Below the pieces are notes generated by a model. It saw only the letters and a list, made by a program, of their open reading frames with translations, ran no database searches and had not been told where the DNA came from. DNA of 64,000 nucleotides from G965218495 sp965262785 (GTDB lineage Bacteria; Bacteroidota; Rhodothermia; Rhodothermales; Bin80), in contig OZ253559.1 of assembly GCA_965262785.1 (NCBI GenBank), positions 3,100,001-3,164,000 of the forward strand, in the 5' to 3' direction. Below, one piece after another: positions 45,057 to 53,654 of the stretch. The stretch's first letter is position 1; each line of letters begins with the position of its first letter. The translations under genes were made by a program, and so were the position numbers.

Positions 45057-46252
45057 ATACTTCACTAGCGTCCAGGCGTGCCGCGCTTGCAATAGCGCTT
45101 TCACTATGCGCGAGCGCTGCAGCATCTCAAATTGAACAGCTTCCACATCCCGACACGACAGCCGGTAACTTTTTCGGAGTAGCGGTCTCTATTGACGGCA
45201 CTCGAGCGTTGGTAGGTGCCAGCGGCGACAACAGCTGCCTTGCGGGCGGCGGAGCGGCTTACGTATTTGAGCAGAATGAACACACCCAGCGCTGGAGCCG
45301 CGTCGCGCGTCTGGTCGCGTCGAATTGCGAGGAGCGGCGGTTTTTTGGACGGTCCGTAGCGCTAAGCGGTGAGCGCGCGCTTGTGGCATCCACCAATGAG
45401 GAAGGCCTGCGCAGCGACCCGGATGTAACCTACGTTTTCGAACGCGACACATCCGGCACTTGGCTCCAAACAGCTACGCTTACTACGGGAAATGACTATT
45501 TGGATGGCGCCACAGGCACGGTTGTGGCGCTGGAAGAAGATCAAGCATTCCTCACAACCTGGGGTGACACGTCGCATGGCCAATATGGCGGGGCTACCTA
45601 CGCCTTTCGCTACGATGCCTCTACGAAGCGCTGGGGCGATGCGGTACGCCTGAGCAGCACCGGCGGAATAAGCCATGGAATATTTGGCGGTGATGCGTCA
45701 ATCAGTGGTAACAAGCTGGTGGTACCTAGCTCACGCTATCTGGAAAACAAATCGGGCTCCGTATATGTCTTTGAGCGCAGTGCTAAAGGGGACTGGAGTC
45801 AGGCTATGCGCATTGATAGGATCGATGACTTCTTTATTGCTGTAGATGTCGACGAAGACCGGATCCTGATCGGTGAAAGTCGCGCCGGCAGCAACAAGTC
45901 CGGAACCGCCGCACTTTACTCGAGAGATTCTGTAGGAGTGTGGCAACCGCTGGCGGAGCTTAGGCCCCCAACCCCATACCAGTATGGAGCATTTGGGTCC
46001 AAGGTTGCGCTGTCAGGGGATCGGGCGCTGATCGTAGGGTATGATGAACAACTCAGGCTCGACATCAATATTGACCGGGTCGTATATGTATACACGCATG
46101 ACCGGGTCTCTGGCACTTGGGGATACCAGGGCATCATTGACATAGGTCGCGTGGCTTTTGGATCGGCGATAGACCTGGACGGCCACCTTGCACTCATCGG
46201 TGCGGCCTCCGAGAATGCTCCCGGCGCCGCCTACATTGTGCAGATCCCGTAG
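45053..46252 (+). CDS. Exported FG-GAP-type beta-propeller protein
   Basis: About 399 residues from the ATG at 45053, which overlaps the ABC-F stop (ATGA) and precedes a signal peptide (RRAALAIALSLCASAAASQ). Six or seven repeats of the form FG-x-x-V-A/S-I/L-S/D-G-x-R/K-A/L-L/V-V/I-G (for example FFGVAVSIDGTRALVGASG, FFGRSVALSGERALVAS, FGSKVALSGDRALIVG, FGSAIDLDGHLALIGAA) each followed by a YVFE- or YVYT-like strand mark an FG-GAP/integrin-type propeller. The protein has no sorting domain and ends right after the last blade, so it is likely periplasmic or exported by another route. Coupling to an ABC-F gene has no obvious meaning. Confidence 0.82.
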   Translation: MNTSLASRRAALAIALSLCASAAASQIEQLPHPDTTAGNFFGVAVSIDGTRALVGASGDNSCLAGGGAAYVFEQNEHTQRWSRVARLVASNCEERRFFGRSVALSGERALVASTNEEGLRSDPDVTYVFERDTSGTWLQTATLTTGNDYLDGATGTVVALEEDQAFLTTWGDTSHGQYGGATYAFRYDASTKRWGDAVRLSSTGGISHGIFGGDASISGNKLVVPSSRYLENKSGSVYVFERSAKGDWSQAMRIDRIDDFFIAVDVDEDRILIGESRAGSNKSGTAALYSRDSVGVWQPLAELRPPTPYQYGAFGSKVALSGDRALIVGYDEQLRLDINIDRVVYVYTHDRVSGTWGYQGIIDIGRVAFGSAIDLDGHLALIGAASENAPGAAYIVQIP

Positions 46253-46278
46253 CCAGCTCCCCTTACTCCGCTACGGCC

Positions 46279-46887
46279 ATGTCCTCACTCGAAATAATCG
46301 AGGCCGCCGGCACTATCACGGGTATCATCTGCGTTTGGCTATTTATACGCCAGAATGTCTGGGCCTGGCCCGTGGCCGTGGTAAGCGCCGCCCTTTTTGG
46401 TGTGGTGTTTCTGGACGCCGGGTTGTATTCAAATATGGGTCTGCAGGCTTTCTACATCGGCCTCGCGTTTTATGGCTGGCACCAGTGGCGCCGTGGTGGC
46501 CCGAAGCAAGCCGGCGTCAAGGTTCAGCATCTCATCCGCCGCCAAGGCGCTGTTCTCGGTATGCTGGTGCTGTTGACCGCGACCATTCTGGTAGCCATGC
46601 TGGTCTTCATCACGCGCGGCGCGCCAATTACGCCGGAAACGATGGCAGCCTTCATTGCCTCGGAACACGCGCGTTCCCTAGATGCCCTCGCAACCGCCAT
46701 GAGTCTCGCAGGCACTTGGATGCAGGCCAACAAGATCCTTGAAAACTGGCTATTATGGATCGTTACCGACATCATCCTGGCGGGCGTATTCTTCAGCCAG
46801 GGCCTTTACTTCACGACTGCGCTGTACATGCTCTACCTTGTCATGGCGTCCCTGGGCTACCAGGCGTGGCGCAAGGATCTGCGCTAA
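46279..46887 (+). CDS. pnuC: Nicotinamide riboside transporter PnuC family
   Basis: A 202-residue inner-membrane protein with about six to seven helices. The family marks are WAWPVAVVSAALFGVVFLDAGLYSNMGLQAFYIGLAFYGWHQW near the N terminus and the C-terminal NKILENWLLWIVTDIILAGVFFSQGLYFTTALYMLYLVMASLGYQAW. PnuC imports nicotinamide riboside for NAD synthesis; some members carry other vitamin precursors, and no NAD or thiamine gene nearby decides which. It starts 26 bases after the FG-GAP gene and could share its transcript. The last four bases overlap the convergent DUF1501 gene. Confidence 0.92.
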   Translation: MSSLEIIEAAGTITGIICVWLFIRQNVWAWPVAVVSAALFGVVFLDAGLYSNMGLQAFYIGLAFYGWHQWRRGGPKQAGVKVQHLIRRQGAVLGMLVLLTATILVAMLVFITRGAPITPETMAAFIASEHARSLDALATAMSLAGTWMQANKILENWLLWIVTDIILAGVFFSQGLYFTTALYMLYLVMASLGYQAWRKDLR

Positions 46888-48527
46888 CGCACCAGCGTCA
46901 TCTGGCGGGCAACCACGCCGCTGGTCGTGCGCAGCCGGTAAAGATAAATCCCGCTCGCCAGTCTCGCGCCGTCAAAGGCGACAGCATAGGACCCGGCGGG
47001 TTGCACCGCGTCGGCCAACGTATCCACATGCCGTCCGGCAGCATCAAACACATCCAGGCGAACGGGCCCGTCTTCACGCAGCGTGTATGGGATCGTGGTG
47101 GACGGGTTGAACGGGTTTGGATAATTCTGATGTAAGGCAAAGGCCTTGGGCAACACATGCCGCTCACGACTCGTCACCAATACCCCTGAAGGGTCGCGTA
47201 CGAGTGCCAGCGGCTCGTAGAAATGACCCAGTACCGCCGAACTGGCACCCCCGCTGAACCCGAACCAGTGCTGGAGCACTGTTGAGTAGACCGCCTTGAA
47301 GTCTGTCTGATACTTGAGGTTACCATTACGGTCGAGGTCCGTCAGCGAAGGGGCACCTCCATAGAGCCCCCCGTTGGTGCCCGCACCAAAGAGAAACAGC
47401 GGCGCTGCCGTGCCATGGTCGGTGCCCTCAGATCCGTTTTGCTCTACGCGACGCCCGAATTCGGAAAACGTCATAACGAGGACATCCTTCCCGCGGCCTC
47501 CGGCCTTTATGTCCTCTAGAAATGCTACGACGGCATCTGAAAGGCGCTTGAGCAGTGCGGCATGAGCACCATAGACGGCACCCTGTGACCCATGTGTGTC
47601 GAATCCGCCTATGCCAACATGGTAGATGTGCGACCCGAGTTGCCCTTTAATCAGGCGAGCTACGATGGCTAGGCTTTCCGCCAGGTAGCTCTGCCCGGGG
47701 TAGCTCGCCGCATTGCGCCCCTTACTGGAAGCATCCTGGATGGCGACAGCGTAGCGAAACGTATCATTGGCCACCCGCCTGACATAGGTCATCTCGTCGC
47801 CGTACGGAGTTGGCGGCACGGCCTGCTCATCATAGTACTTGCCCTCGCGAGCCAACCGCCGAAACAGCGCTGGATTCGTGACAGCGATGCCCATGTCGCG
47901 GTGGCTTCCGGCAAACAGCTGCGACCCTAGCCCCCCAATCTGAACTGCCAGCGGGTAATTCGTGGGCTGCGAATCGAAGGCAGGGTACGCAAACTCCAGC
48001 TGCCGGCCGGTCCAGCCGGTATTCAGGAACGTGTTGGAATCCGATGCCGACAGCCAAACGTCAGTGGACCTGAAGTGCGAGAGGCTGGCATCGGCGTAAC
48101 CCACAGCCTGCACGATGGCCATCTGACCCACATCATACAGGTCGCGGAGAGGAGCCATGGCAGGATGCATCCCCTGTTGTGCCGTTAGCGGCAGGGCCAC
48201 ATGCTTGGGGATGGCCAGTGACGGCCGCGCATTGAAATAGCGATCGTCCTCCGTCGGGATAATTGTGTTCAGTCCATCGTTGCCTCCAAGAAGTTGGACC
48301 AGCACCAGGACCCGGTCTGACGACGACCGCAGCAACTGCTCCAATAGGGACGAGCGGCCCAGTGCCTGCACGGGCGTACCACCCACCATCACGCTCGTGC
48401 CGGCCGCCAGCCCGAGCCCGGCAAGGAAGTCCCGGCGCGTCCACTGCCGGTGGTCTTCCGTGTGCGCACAGCCATGCGCCAGACAGCTTCCGAAGCGGGC
48501 CTTTCCGGGATGAATGAGATTGGCCAT
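46884..48527 (-). CDS. DUF1501 family Tat-exported protein with T9SS sorting domain
   Basis: About 547 residues from the Met at 48527. It has a twin-arginine signal (TRRDFLAGLGLAAGTSVMVGG, near residue 30), then the DUF1501 body: VLVLVQLLGGNDGLNTIIP, DASLSHFRSTDVW, GIGGFDTHGSQG and VMTFSEFGRRVEQNGSEGTDHGTA, resembling the sulfatase/alkaline-phosphatase-like fold. The C terminus is FALHQNYPNPFNPSTTIPY plus LASGIYLYRL, a type A sorting domain. Having both a Tat signal and a T9SS domain suggests folded export to the periplasm and then surface secretion. It begins 4 bases after the DUF1800 gene, its usual partner. Function of the pair is unknown. Confidence 0.93.
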   Translation of the reverse strand: MANLIHPGKARFGSCLAHGCAHTEDHRQWTRRDFLAGLGLAAGTSVMVGGTPVQALGRSSLLEQLLRSSSDRVLVLVQLLGGNDGLNTIIPTEDDRYFNARPSLAIPKHVALPLTAQQGMHPAMAPLRDLYDVGQMAIVQAVGYADASLSHFRSTDVWLSASDSNTFLNTGWTGRQLEFAYPAFDSQPTNYPLAVQIGGLGSQLFAGSHRDMGIAVTNPALFRRLAREGKYYDEQAVPPTPYGDEMTYVRRVANDTFRYAVAIQDASSKGRNAASYPGQSYLAESLAIVARLIKGQLGSHIYHVGIGGFDTHGSQGAVYGAHAALLKRLSDAVVAFLEDIKAGGRGKDVLVMTFSEFGRRVEQNGSEGTDHGTAAPLFLFGAGTNGGLYGGAPSLTDLDRNGNLKYQTDFKAVYSTVLQHWFGFSGGASSAVLGHFYEPLALVRDPSGVLVTSRERHVLPKAFALHQNYPNPFNPSTTIPYTLREDGPVRLDVFDAAGRHVDTLADAVQPAGSYAVAFDGARLASGIYLYRLRTTSGVVARQMTLVR

Positions 48528-48531
48528 TGCG

Positions 48532-50031
48532 CTACGCAAGCTGGTGTTCGGGCAGATGGACAAGAAACTGCACGTACTTGGTGACACCCCAGGCTATCCC
48601 CTCCCGCTCAAGGCTCCACTCGTACCACGGCATACCGCGCAGAAAAATCTTCGCCAAGTCTATCACGTGCTGTGGGCCGTTTCTGATCTCGTCGGGAATG
48701 GGAAATGTCTGCAGGTCGCCGGAAAACTCTGTCGGCGCATCCAGCACCAGAATGTCAAGCGGAATGGACAAGAAGTGTGCGGCCAGCGCCTTCGGCACCT
48801 TGAACACGGCCAGTGGGTCCGCGCTGTCGACAAGATCCCTCGCTAGCCCTACGAGATTTAGCTTGTAATGAAATGCATGGGTCAGCATGTAGTCTATCCC
48901 TTCCCAACGAGCCAATAGCGTTGAGGAAGACACCCAGCTCCGGTACCCGGGCCACCCTGCCACGTTGGGTGGGTTCAAGAGACGCTGAGCGACGGCATCC
49001 ATCTCCCGCCAGAGACGTCGCAGGCCTGCCAGATTGGGCGCATCCATCGTCGCGTCCGCCAGGAAACCAACATAGAATGCTACTGGGCTTTTCACCTTGG
49101 CACCAGCGGTCTCTGCTGCATAGAAGTGCTCACTTGACAGTAGCGCCTCAACTACAGGTGCAATCTCAAAGTTAGTGTCCTGAAAGACATCGGCAAGTGC
49201 CGACACCATATCCGGGTGCGGCGTGGCATACACGAACTCGGTGTACAGCTTGGCCGCCATAAACTCGGCGATCTGGCGCCCACGCTCCTGAAAGATTACC
49301 TCGTGTGCACCGCCGAAATTGAATTTGCCTTTTTGTCCAAAGAATTCCTTTTCGCCGTGATCTGTTCTACCCCACGACAGGTAGGCAGTAAAGTCGGCAT
49401 AGTCGACCCGGTAGCCCGTAAGGCAACGCGAAAGCTCGACGATGTCCTGTTGGGTGTAGTTTGGCTGGCCCGCAATATCGTACTGCCCCATCGTGAAGAG
49501 CTCCAGTAGCTCGCGGGCATAGTTTTCGTTCGGCTCCAGCCGCGTGCTTAGGCGCCCGTCAAGATAAATCAGCATCGCCGGATTGACGCCCACCCGAATG
49601 ACAAAATCCTTGAAGTTGCCCAGGGCGTTGGCGCGCAGCATTGTCAGGTAGTCCAGCGCTAGGATTGTAAAGAAAAAGTTGTCGCGCTCTGTAGCGAAAT
49701 GGTCATGCCAAAAGAGCGTGAGCTTTTCGCGCAGGCCGCCCCGCAGCAACGTTCGTATCCACGAAGTCACCAGCTCCCTAAACCATGGAAACTGTTTGTT
49801 TACATAGTCTTGCCGCTCAGCCTCCGTGCCGCTCCATGGGGGATACACCTCAGCCCAGACAGGTAGATCGGGAGGAACTAGCGCGAGCGCTTCCCCAACC
49901 AGACGCTTGGCAGCATCAGCAGGGCGCATGCCGACGTAGGATGCGCGTAGCTCAGCGTGACCGCCAAACCCTGTGCGGCGCAAGAGATGTGAGGCCTCCG
50001 CGCGCGACAGCGCGGCGCTGCGCACAGCCAT
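48532..50031 (-). CDS. DUF1800 family protein
   Basis: About 499 residues from the Met at 50031, giving MAVRSAALSRAEASHLLRRTGFGG, the normal start of DUF1800 proteins; the frame is open for 118 more codons upstream but that extension is unlike the family. Conserved blocks are LREKLTLFWHDHFAT, NENYARELLELFTMG, YTQQDIVELSRCLTGY and LLNPPNVAGWPGYRSWVSSSTLLAR. No function is known; the gene is typically upstream of DUF1501 as here, and the pair is widespread in Planctomycetota, Bacteroidota and relatives. It is divergent from the aldo/keto reductase gene over about 180 bases. Confidence 0.92.
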   Translation of the reverse strand: MAVRSAALSRAEASHLLRRTGFGGHAELRASYVGMRPADAAKRLVGEALALVPPDLPVWAEVYPPWSGTEAERQDYVNKQFPWFRELVTSWIRTLLRGGLREKLTLFWHDHFATERDNFFFTILALDYLTMLRANALGNFKDFVIRVGVNPAMLIYLDGRLSTRLEPNENYARELLELFTMGQYDIAGQPNYTQQDIVELSRCLTGYRVDYADFTAYLSWGRTDHGEKEFFGQKGKFNFGGAHEVIFQERGRQIAEFMAAKLYTEFVYATPHPDMVSALADVFQDTNFEIAPVVEALLSSEHFYAAETAGAKVKSPVAFYVGFLADATMDAPNLAGLRRLWREMDAVAQRLLNPPNVAGWPGYRSWVSSSTLLARWEGIDYMLTHAFHYKLNLVGLARDLVDSADPLAVFKVPKALAAHFLSIPLDILVLDAPTEFSGDLQTFPIPDEIRNGPQHVIDLAKIFLRGMPWYEWSLEREGIAWGVTKYVQFLVHLPEHQLA

Positions 50032-50212
50032 GCCGGCTGATGTGGCTAATGGCGGAGGACAGTCCCTTGCGGAATTCGGCGTACGGACACCCCGCTTCTT
50101 GCAGAGCCTGCGGTACCGCGCAGGCAGCTCGTATATCGGACCCATGACGTGAGGTAAGCAACCTTGCCTGCCGATGAGTATTATACGGTTTTTCGACAAC
50201 CCTTCGAGCACT

Positions 50213-51190
50213 ATGGAGTTCGTCCGACTTGGCCAGACTGGACTGGAGGTCTCCCGACTTTGCCTGGGCTGCATGTCGTTTGGCGATCCCGCCTGGCAGC
50301 CGTGGATTCTGGACGAAGAGGCTTCGCAGCCGTTTTTTCGCCGGGCAATTGAGCTCGGCATCAACTTCTTTGACACTGCCGACATCTACTCTCTCGGTGT
50401 GAGCGAGGAAATCACGGGCCGGGCACTGAAACGCTACGGCATCGCCCATGAGATCGTCTTGGCCTCCAAGGTATTCTTTACGCTTCAGGAAGGACCTAAC
50501 CGGGGCGGACTTTCGCGCAAAACCATCGTCCAGTCCTGCGAAGACAGTCTCCGCAGACTGGGTGTAGAGACCATTGACCTCTACCAGGTTCACCGATACG
50601 ATCCCGCGGTGCCCATAGAAGAGACATTGGAAGCCTTGGACCTTTTGGTTCGCCAAGGCAAAGTCCGTTACGTCGGCGCCAGTTCCATGTACGCCTGGCA
50701 GTTGGCACGCATGCTTGGCGCTTCCACGCTCCACGGCTGGACACGATTCGTATCGATGCAGAACCACTACAACCTGCTCTATCGGGAAGAGGAGCGTGAA
50801 ATGATTCCACTTTGCCAGGCGGAAGGCCTCGGAGTCCTTCCGTGGTCTCCGTTGGCTCGTGGCCTGTTGGCCCGAGCCGAGACCCTCAAGGACCCGCCGG
50901 TTACTGAGCGTGCCAAAAGCGACGAGCTCATGCATGCCCGGTACACGCACGAAGCGGACGGCGCCGTGGTACAGGCGTTGCAGGCAGTGTGTAGATCCCT
51001 GGAGCTTGCGCCTGCGCAGGTTGCGCTGGCATGGCTACTCGCCAAGCCAAATGTGACCGCACCCATTGTAGGCGTGTCCAAGCTGCCGCACCTGGAGCAT
51101 GCCGTGCGGGCGCTGGATGTGACGCTTAGCGACGATGACGTGGCTGCGCTGGAGGCGCCATATGTGCCACATCGCGTCATCGGGCACTAA
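50213..51190 (+). CDS. Aldo/keto reductase
   Basis: A 325-residue NADPH-dependent oxidoreductase of the (beta/alpha)8 AKR superfamily. Motifs: MEFVRLGQTGLEVSRLCLGCMSFG at the start, the catalytic Asp/Tyr in FFDTADIYSLG (Asp near 52, Tyr near 56), the catalytic Lys in LASKVFF (near 84), His in VHRYDP (near 125), and the cofactor end AWLLAKPNVTAPIVGVSK. The tetrad Asp-Tyr-Lys-His is complete. Substrate unknown. The ATG at 50213 is the family-like start. The last four bases overlap the convergent recA gene. Confidence 0.93.
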   Translation: MEFVRLGQTGLEVSRLCLGCMSFGDPAWQPWILDEEASQPFFRRAIELGINFFDTADIYSLGVSEEITGRALKRYGIAHEIVLASKVFFTLQEGPNRGGLSRKTIVQSCEDSLRRLGVETIDLYQVHRYDPAVPIEETLEALDLLVRQGKVRYVGASSMYAWQLARMLGASTLHGWTRFVSMQNHYNLLYREEEREMIPLCQAEGLGVLPWSPLARGLLARAETLKDPPVTERAKSDELMHARYTHEADGAVVQALQAVCRSLELAPAQVALAWLLAKPNVTAPIVGVSKLPHLEHAVRALDVTLSDDDVAALEAPYVPHRVIGH

Positions 51191-52260
51191 AAGTCCGGCA
51201 CCTCGGCTACATGTGCGCCATTCTGGCTTAAGTCCGCACCCAGTGGGTCGGCAAGGCCCAGTGCCTGCCGGACCCTGGCCTTTATCTGATCGTGATGCTG
51301 GCTGTTTTCGCCGAGCCACTGCTTGGCGACTTCACGGCCTTGACCGATCCTACTGTCCCCATAGCTATACCAGGACCCGCTTTTGGTCACAACGTTGTGC
51401 TCGACCCCCAGGTCAACCAATTCACCAAGTGAGGACACACCTTCACCATAGATGATGTCAAACTCCGCGGTCCTAAATGGCGGCGCCACTTTGTTCTTGA
51501 CCACCTTGACGCGCGTGCGGTTGCCGACCACGTCAGCGCCATCTTTCACTGCCCCGATACGGCGAATATCCAGGCGCACAGAGCTGTAGAACTTCAGGGC
51601 ACGCCCACCGGGTGTAGTTTCGGGGTTGCCGAACATTACACCGATCTTTTCTCGGAGCTGGTTGATGAAGACCAGCACCGTGTTGGAGCGGCTGATGACT
51701 CCCGTGAGCTTCCGTAGCGCTTGGCTCATCAGTCGGGCCTGCAGGCCAACGTGAGTGTCGCCCATGTCGCCTTCGATTTCGGCGCGCGGCACCAGCGCAG
51801 CAACGGAGTCAACTACGATGATGTCCAACGCCGCGCTGCGAACCAGCATTTCGCAAATGTTCAATGCCTGCTCACCCGTATCAGGCTGCGACATCAGCAG
51901 CGCTTCAATGTCTACGCCCAACTGTTCTGCATAGATCGGATCAAAGGCATGCTCCGCGTCAATGTATGCGCCAATGCCGCCAAGCTTTTGGGCCTCGGCC
52001 AGGCAGTGCGTGGCCAGCGTCGTCTTTCCAGAGGACTCCGGGCCGAAAATCTCCACGATGCGGCCCCGCGGAATACCTCCCGCGCCCAAGGCAGCGTCCA
52101 GTGCCAATGATCCTGTAGGGATGACCTCCACCTTGACGAGCGGCGCGTCCCCCATCCGCATAATGGAACCCTTGCCGTGCTGCTTGTGGATCTGGCGCAA
52201 GGCAAGGTCCAGCGCCCGCTGCCGAGCTTCTTTCTCCTTGTTGTTTTTCATGGCATTCAT
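51187..52260 (-). CDS. recA: Recombinase RecA
   Basis: RecA forms filaments on single-stranded DNA, drives strand exchange and triggers SOS self-cleavage of LexA. Visible are the Walker A GPESSGKTT (residues 73-81), YIDAEHAFDP, Walker B IIVVDSVAALVPRAEIEGDMGD, the loop region MSQALRKLTG, VFINQLREKIGVMFGNPETTPGG (loop 2) and the C-terminal acidic tail. The 357-residue length is typical. MKNNKEKE (Met at residue 4) is an alternative start. It follows the pgsA-pyrE-cinA cluster after about 170 bases, with a palindrome 40 bases upstream of its start. recA after cinA is a common bacterial arrangement. Confidence 0.97.
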   Translation of the reverse strand: MNAMKNNKEKEARQRALDLALRQIHKQHGKGSIMRMGDAPLVKVEVIPTGSLALDAALGAGGIPRGRIVEIFGPESSGKTTLATHCLAEAQKLGGIGAYIDAEHAFDPIYAEQLGVDIEALLMSQPDTGEQALNICEMLVRSAALDIIVVDSVAALVPRAEIEGDMGDTHVGLQARLMSQALRKLTGVISRSNTVLVFINQLREKIGVMFGNPETTPGGRALKFYSSVRLDIRRIGAVKDGADVVGNRTRVKVVKNKVAPPFRTAEFDIIYGEGVSSLGELVDLGVEHNVVTKSGSWYSYGDSRIGQGREVAKQWLGENSQHHDQIKARVRQALGLADPLGADLSQNGAHVAEVPDF

Positions 52261-52299
52261 CAGCTAATTGTGAGCGACTGCACTAAACTACCCGCATAC

Positions 52300-52319
52300 A
52301 CTGACAACGGTTTGTCAGT
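52300..52319. promoter_or_regulatory. Perfect palindrome upstream of recA, candidate SOS operator
   Basis: ACTGACAA (52300-52307) and TTGTCAGT (52312-52319) are exact reverse complements around CGGT, centred about 50 bases before the recA start. Perfect dyads at this place in recA promoters are usually LexA sites. The sequence is not the E. coli CTGT-N8-ACAG or Gram-positive GAAC-N4-GTTC box, so it would be a lineage-specific operator. Confidence 0.5.
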
Positions 52320-52430
52320 CTATGCGACGAGTCTGAAAGTATTTTTGCCGCACCGACATTTCGTGACCGCAGCACCTTGTGGTGAGCCAGCATACTATTC
52401 GCGCCTTGGATGCTTCGAGGTCACTGCGAT

Positions 52431-53654
52431 CTACATGATGGACAGCTTGCGCCTTGCCACATCCAGCGCGAGGACAGCGCTCTGCACCTTGTTGCTCCTT
52501 CGGTGTTTTCCCAGTCTGACAAGTCTTGCCTCGGCCCCGTCCAAGTCTGCATAGCCGATCCATACTGTACCTATCGGCTTCCTTTCCGTGCCGCCGTCGG
52601 GCCCTGCCACGCCAGAAATCGACAGACCAACATCTGCACCCAGCTGTTCGCGAACCCCATGTGCCATCTCCACGGCTACTGCTCTGCTTACCGCTCCTTC
52701 ACGCTCTAGTGAGTCGGCCTGCACGCCGAGCACGCGCTGCTTGATGGCATTGGAATACGCGATGACACCGCCGTTGACATAATCGGATGAGCCCGGCACG
52801 TTGGTAAGCATATCCAGCACCAGACCGCCCGTACAGCTCTCTGCCACCGCGATGGTATAACCCCTCTCCCTGAGCACCTTGCCGAGCGCGGCTTCAAGCG
52901 TGTCAGAGCCTATGCCAAACACGCAGGCGCCAATCCGCGTGCGAATTAGCACTTCCAACACGTCAAGGTTCTTGTCAGCATGCACACCGGACGAAGTCAG
53001 ACGCAGCCGCACTTGCCCTGGGCGAGGCAAAAAGGCGATGCTGTACTTCTCAGTCAGATCGGCCAGCTTTGCCGCCAGAGCAGACTCGGGCTCACCGGCA
53101 GTGCACAGGGTCCGGTGCACCTCCGGGTGCTCCACTCCCCGCATGACGATACGTGGCTCAATGGATTCGGCGAAGATAGCTTTCATTTCATCTGGCACGC
53201 CCGGCATTGCAACCAACATACGGGACCGGGCATCTTCGTACAGGAGGCCTGGTGCGGCTCCCGCAGGGTTGCCAAGCGACACAAATCCCTTCGGGACCAA
53301 TGCCATGCGCATACATGCTGCAGGCATCTCGCGCCCACGCTTGGCATAGCTCTCCTTGAGCCGGTTCAGCAGCACGCTGTCGTGCTCGAGGCCACGCCGG
53401 AAGAATCTGGCCAAGGCCTCGCGCGTGAGATCGTCCGGTGTTGGACCAAGCCCACCTGTGATGATGAACAAGTCACTTTCAGGCCATTCCTGAGTGAGTG
53501 CCAGCCGGATATCTTCGTCCCGGTCGCCTATGGTGACCATCTTGCGCACGCGTACGCCCAACCAGCGCAGCCGCTGGGCAAGCCATGCGGCATTCGTATC
53601 AACGACCTGTCCGATCAGTAGCTCCTCCCCGACGGTCATGATAGTAGCAGTCAT
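52431..53654 (-). CDS. cinA: CinA, nicotinamide-nucleotide amidase / competence-damage protein
   Basis: A 407-residue two-domain protein. The N-terminal molybdopterin-binding-like domain opens with ATIMTVGEELLIGQVVDTNAAWLAQRL and has IITGGLGPTPDDLTREALA; this part acts as an ADP-ribose/NADH-type pyrophosphatase in characterised members. The C-terminal domain has VAESCTGGLVLDMLTNVPGSSDYVNGGVIAYSNAIK, the NMN deamidase active-site region with the catalytic Ser, and GVAGPDGGTERKPIGTVWIG. It thus probably recycles pyridine nucleotides. The start overlaps the pyrE stop by four bases, so pgsA, pyrE and cinA form an operon; recA may be read from it as well. Confidence 0.95.
   Translation of the reverse strand: MTATIMTVGEELLIGQVVDTNAAWLAQRLRWLGVRVRKMVTIGDRDEDIRLALTQEWPESDLFIITGGLGPTPDDLTREALARFFRRGLEHDSVLLNRLKESYAKRGREMPAACMRMALVPKGFVSLGNPAGAAPGLLYEDARSRMLVAMPGVPDEMKAIFAESIEPRIVMRGVEHPEVHRTLCTAGEPESALAAKLADLTEKYSIAFLPRPGQVRLRLTSSGVHADKNLDVLEVLIRTRIGACVFGIGSDTLEAALGKVLRERGYTIAVAESCTGGLVLDMLTNVPGSSDYVNGGVIAYSNAIKQRVLGVQADSLEREGAVSRAVAVEMAHGVREQLGADVGLSISGVAGPDGGTERKPIGTVWIGYADLDGAEARLVRLGKHRRSNKVQSAVLALDVARRKLSIM

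Noticed and set aside
50032..50385. An N-terminal extension of the DUF1800 protein by up to 118 residues
   Set aside because: The extension overlaps the start of the aldo/keto reductase gene and does not resemble the family, whose normal start fits the Met at 50031.
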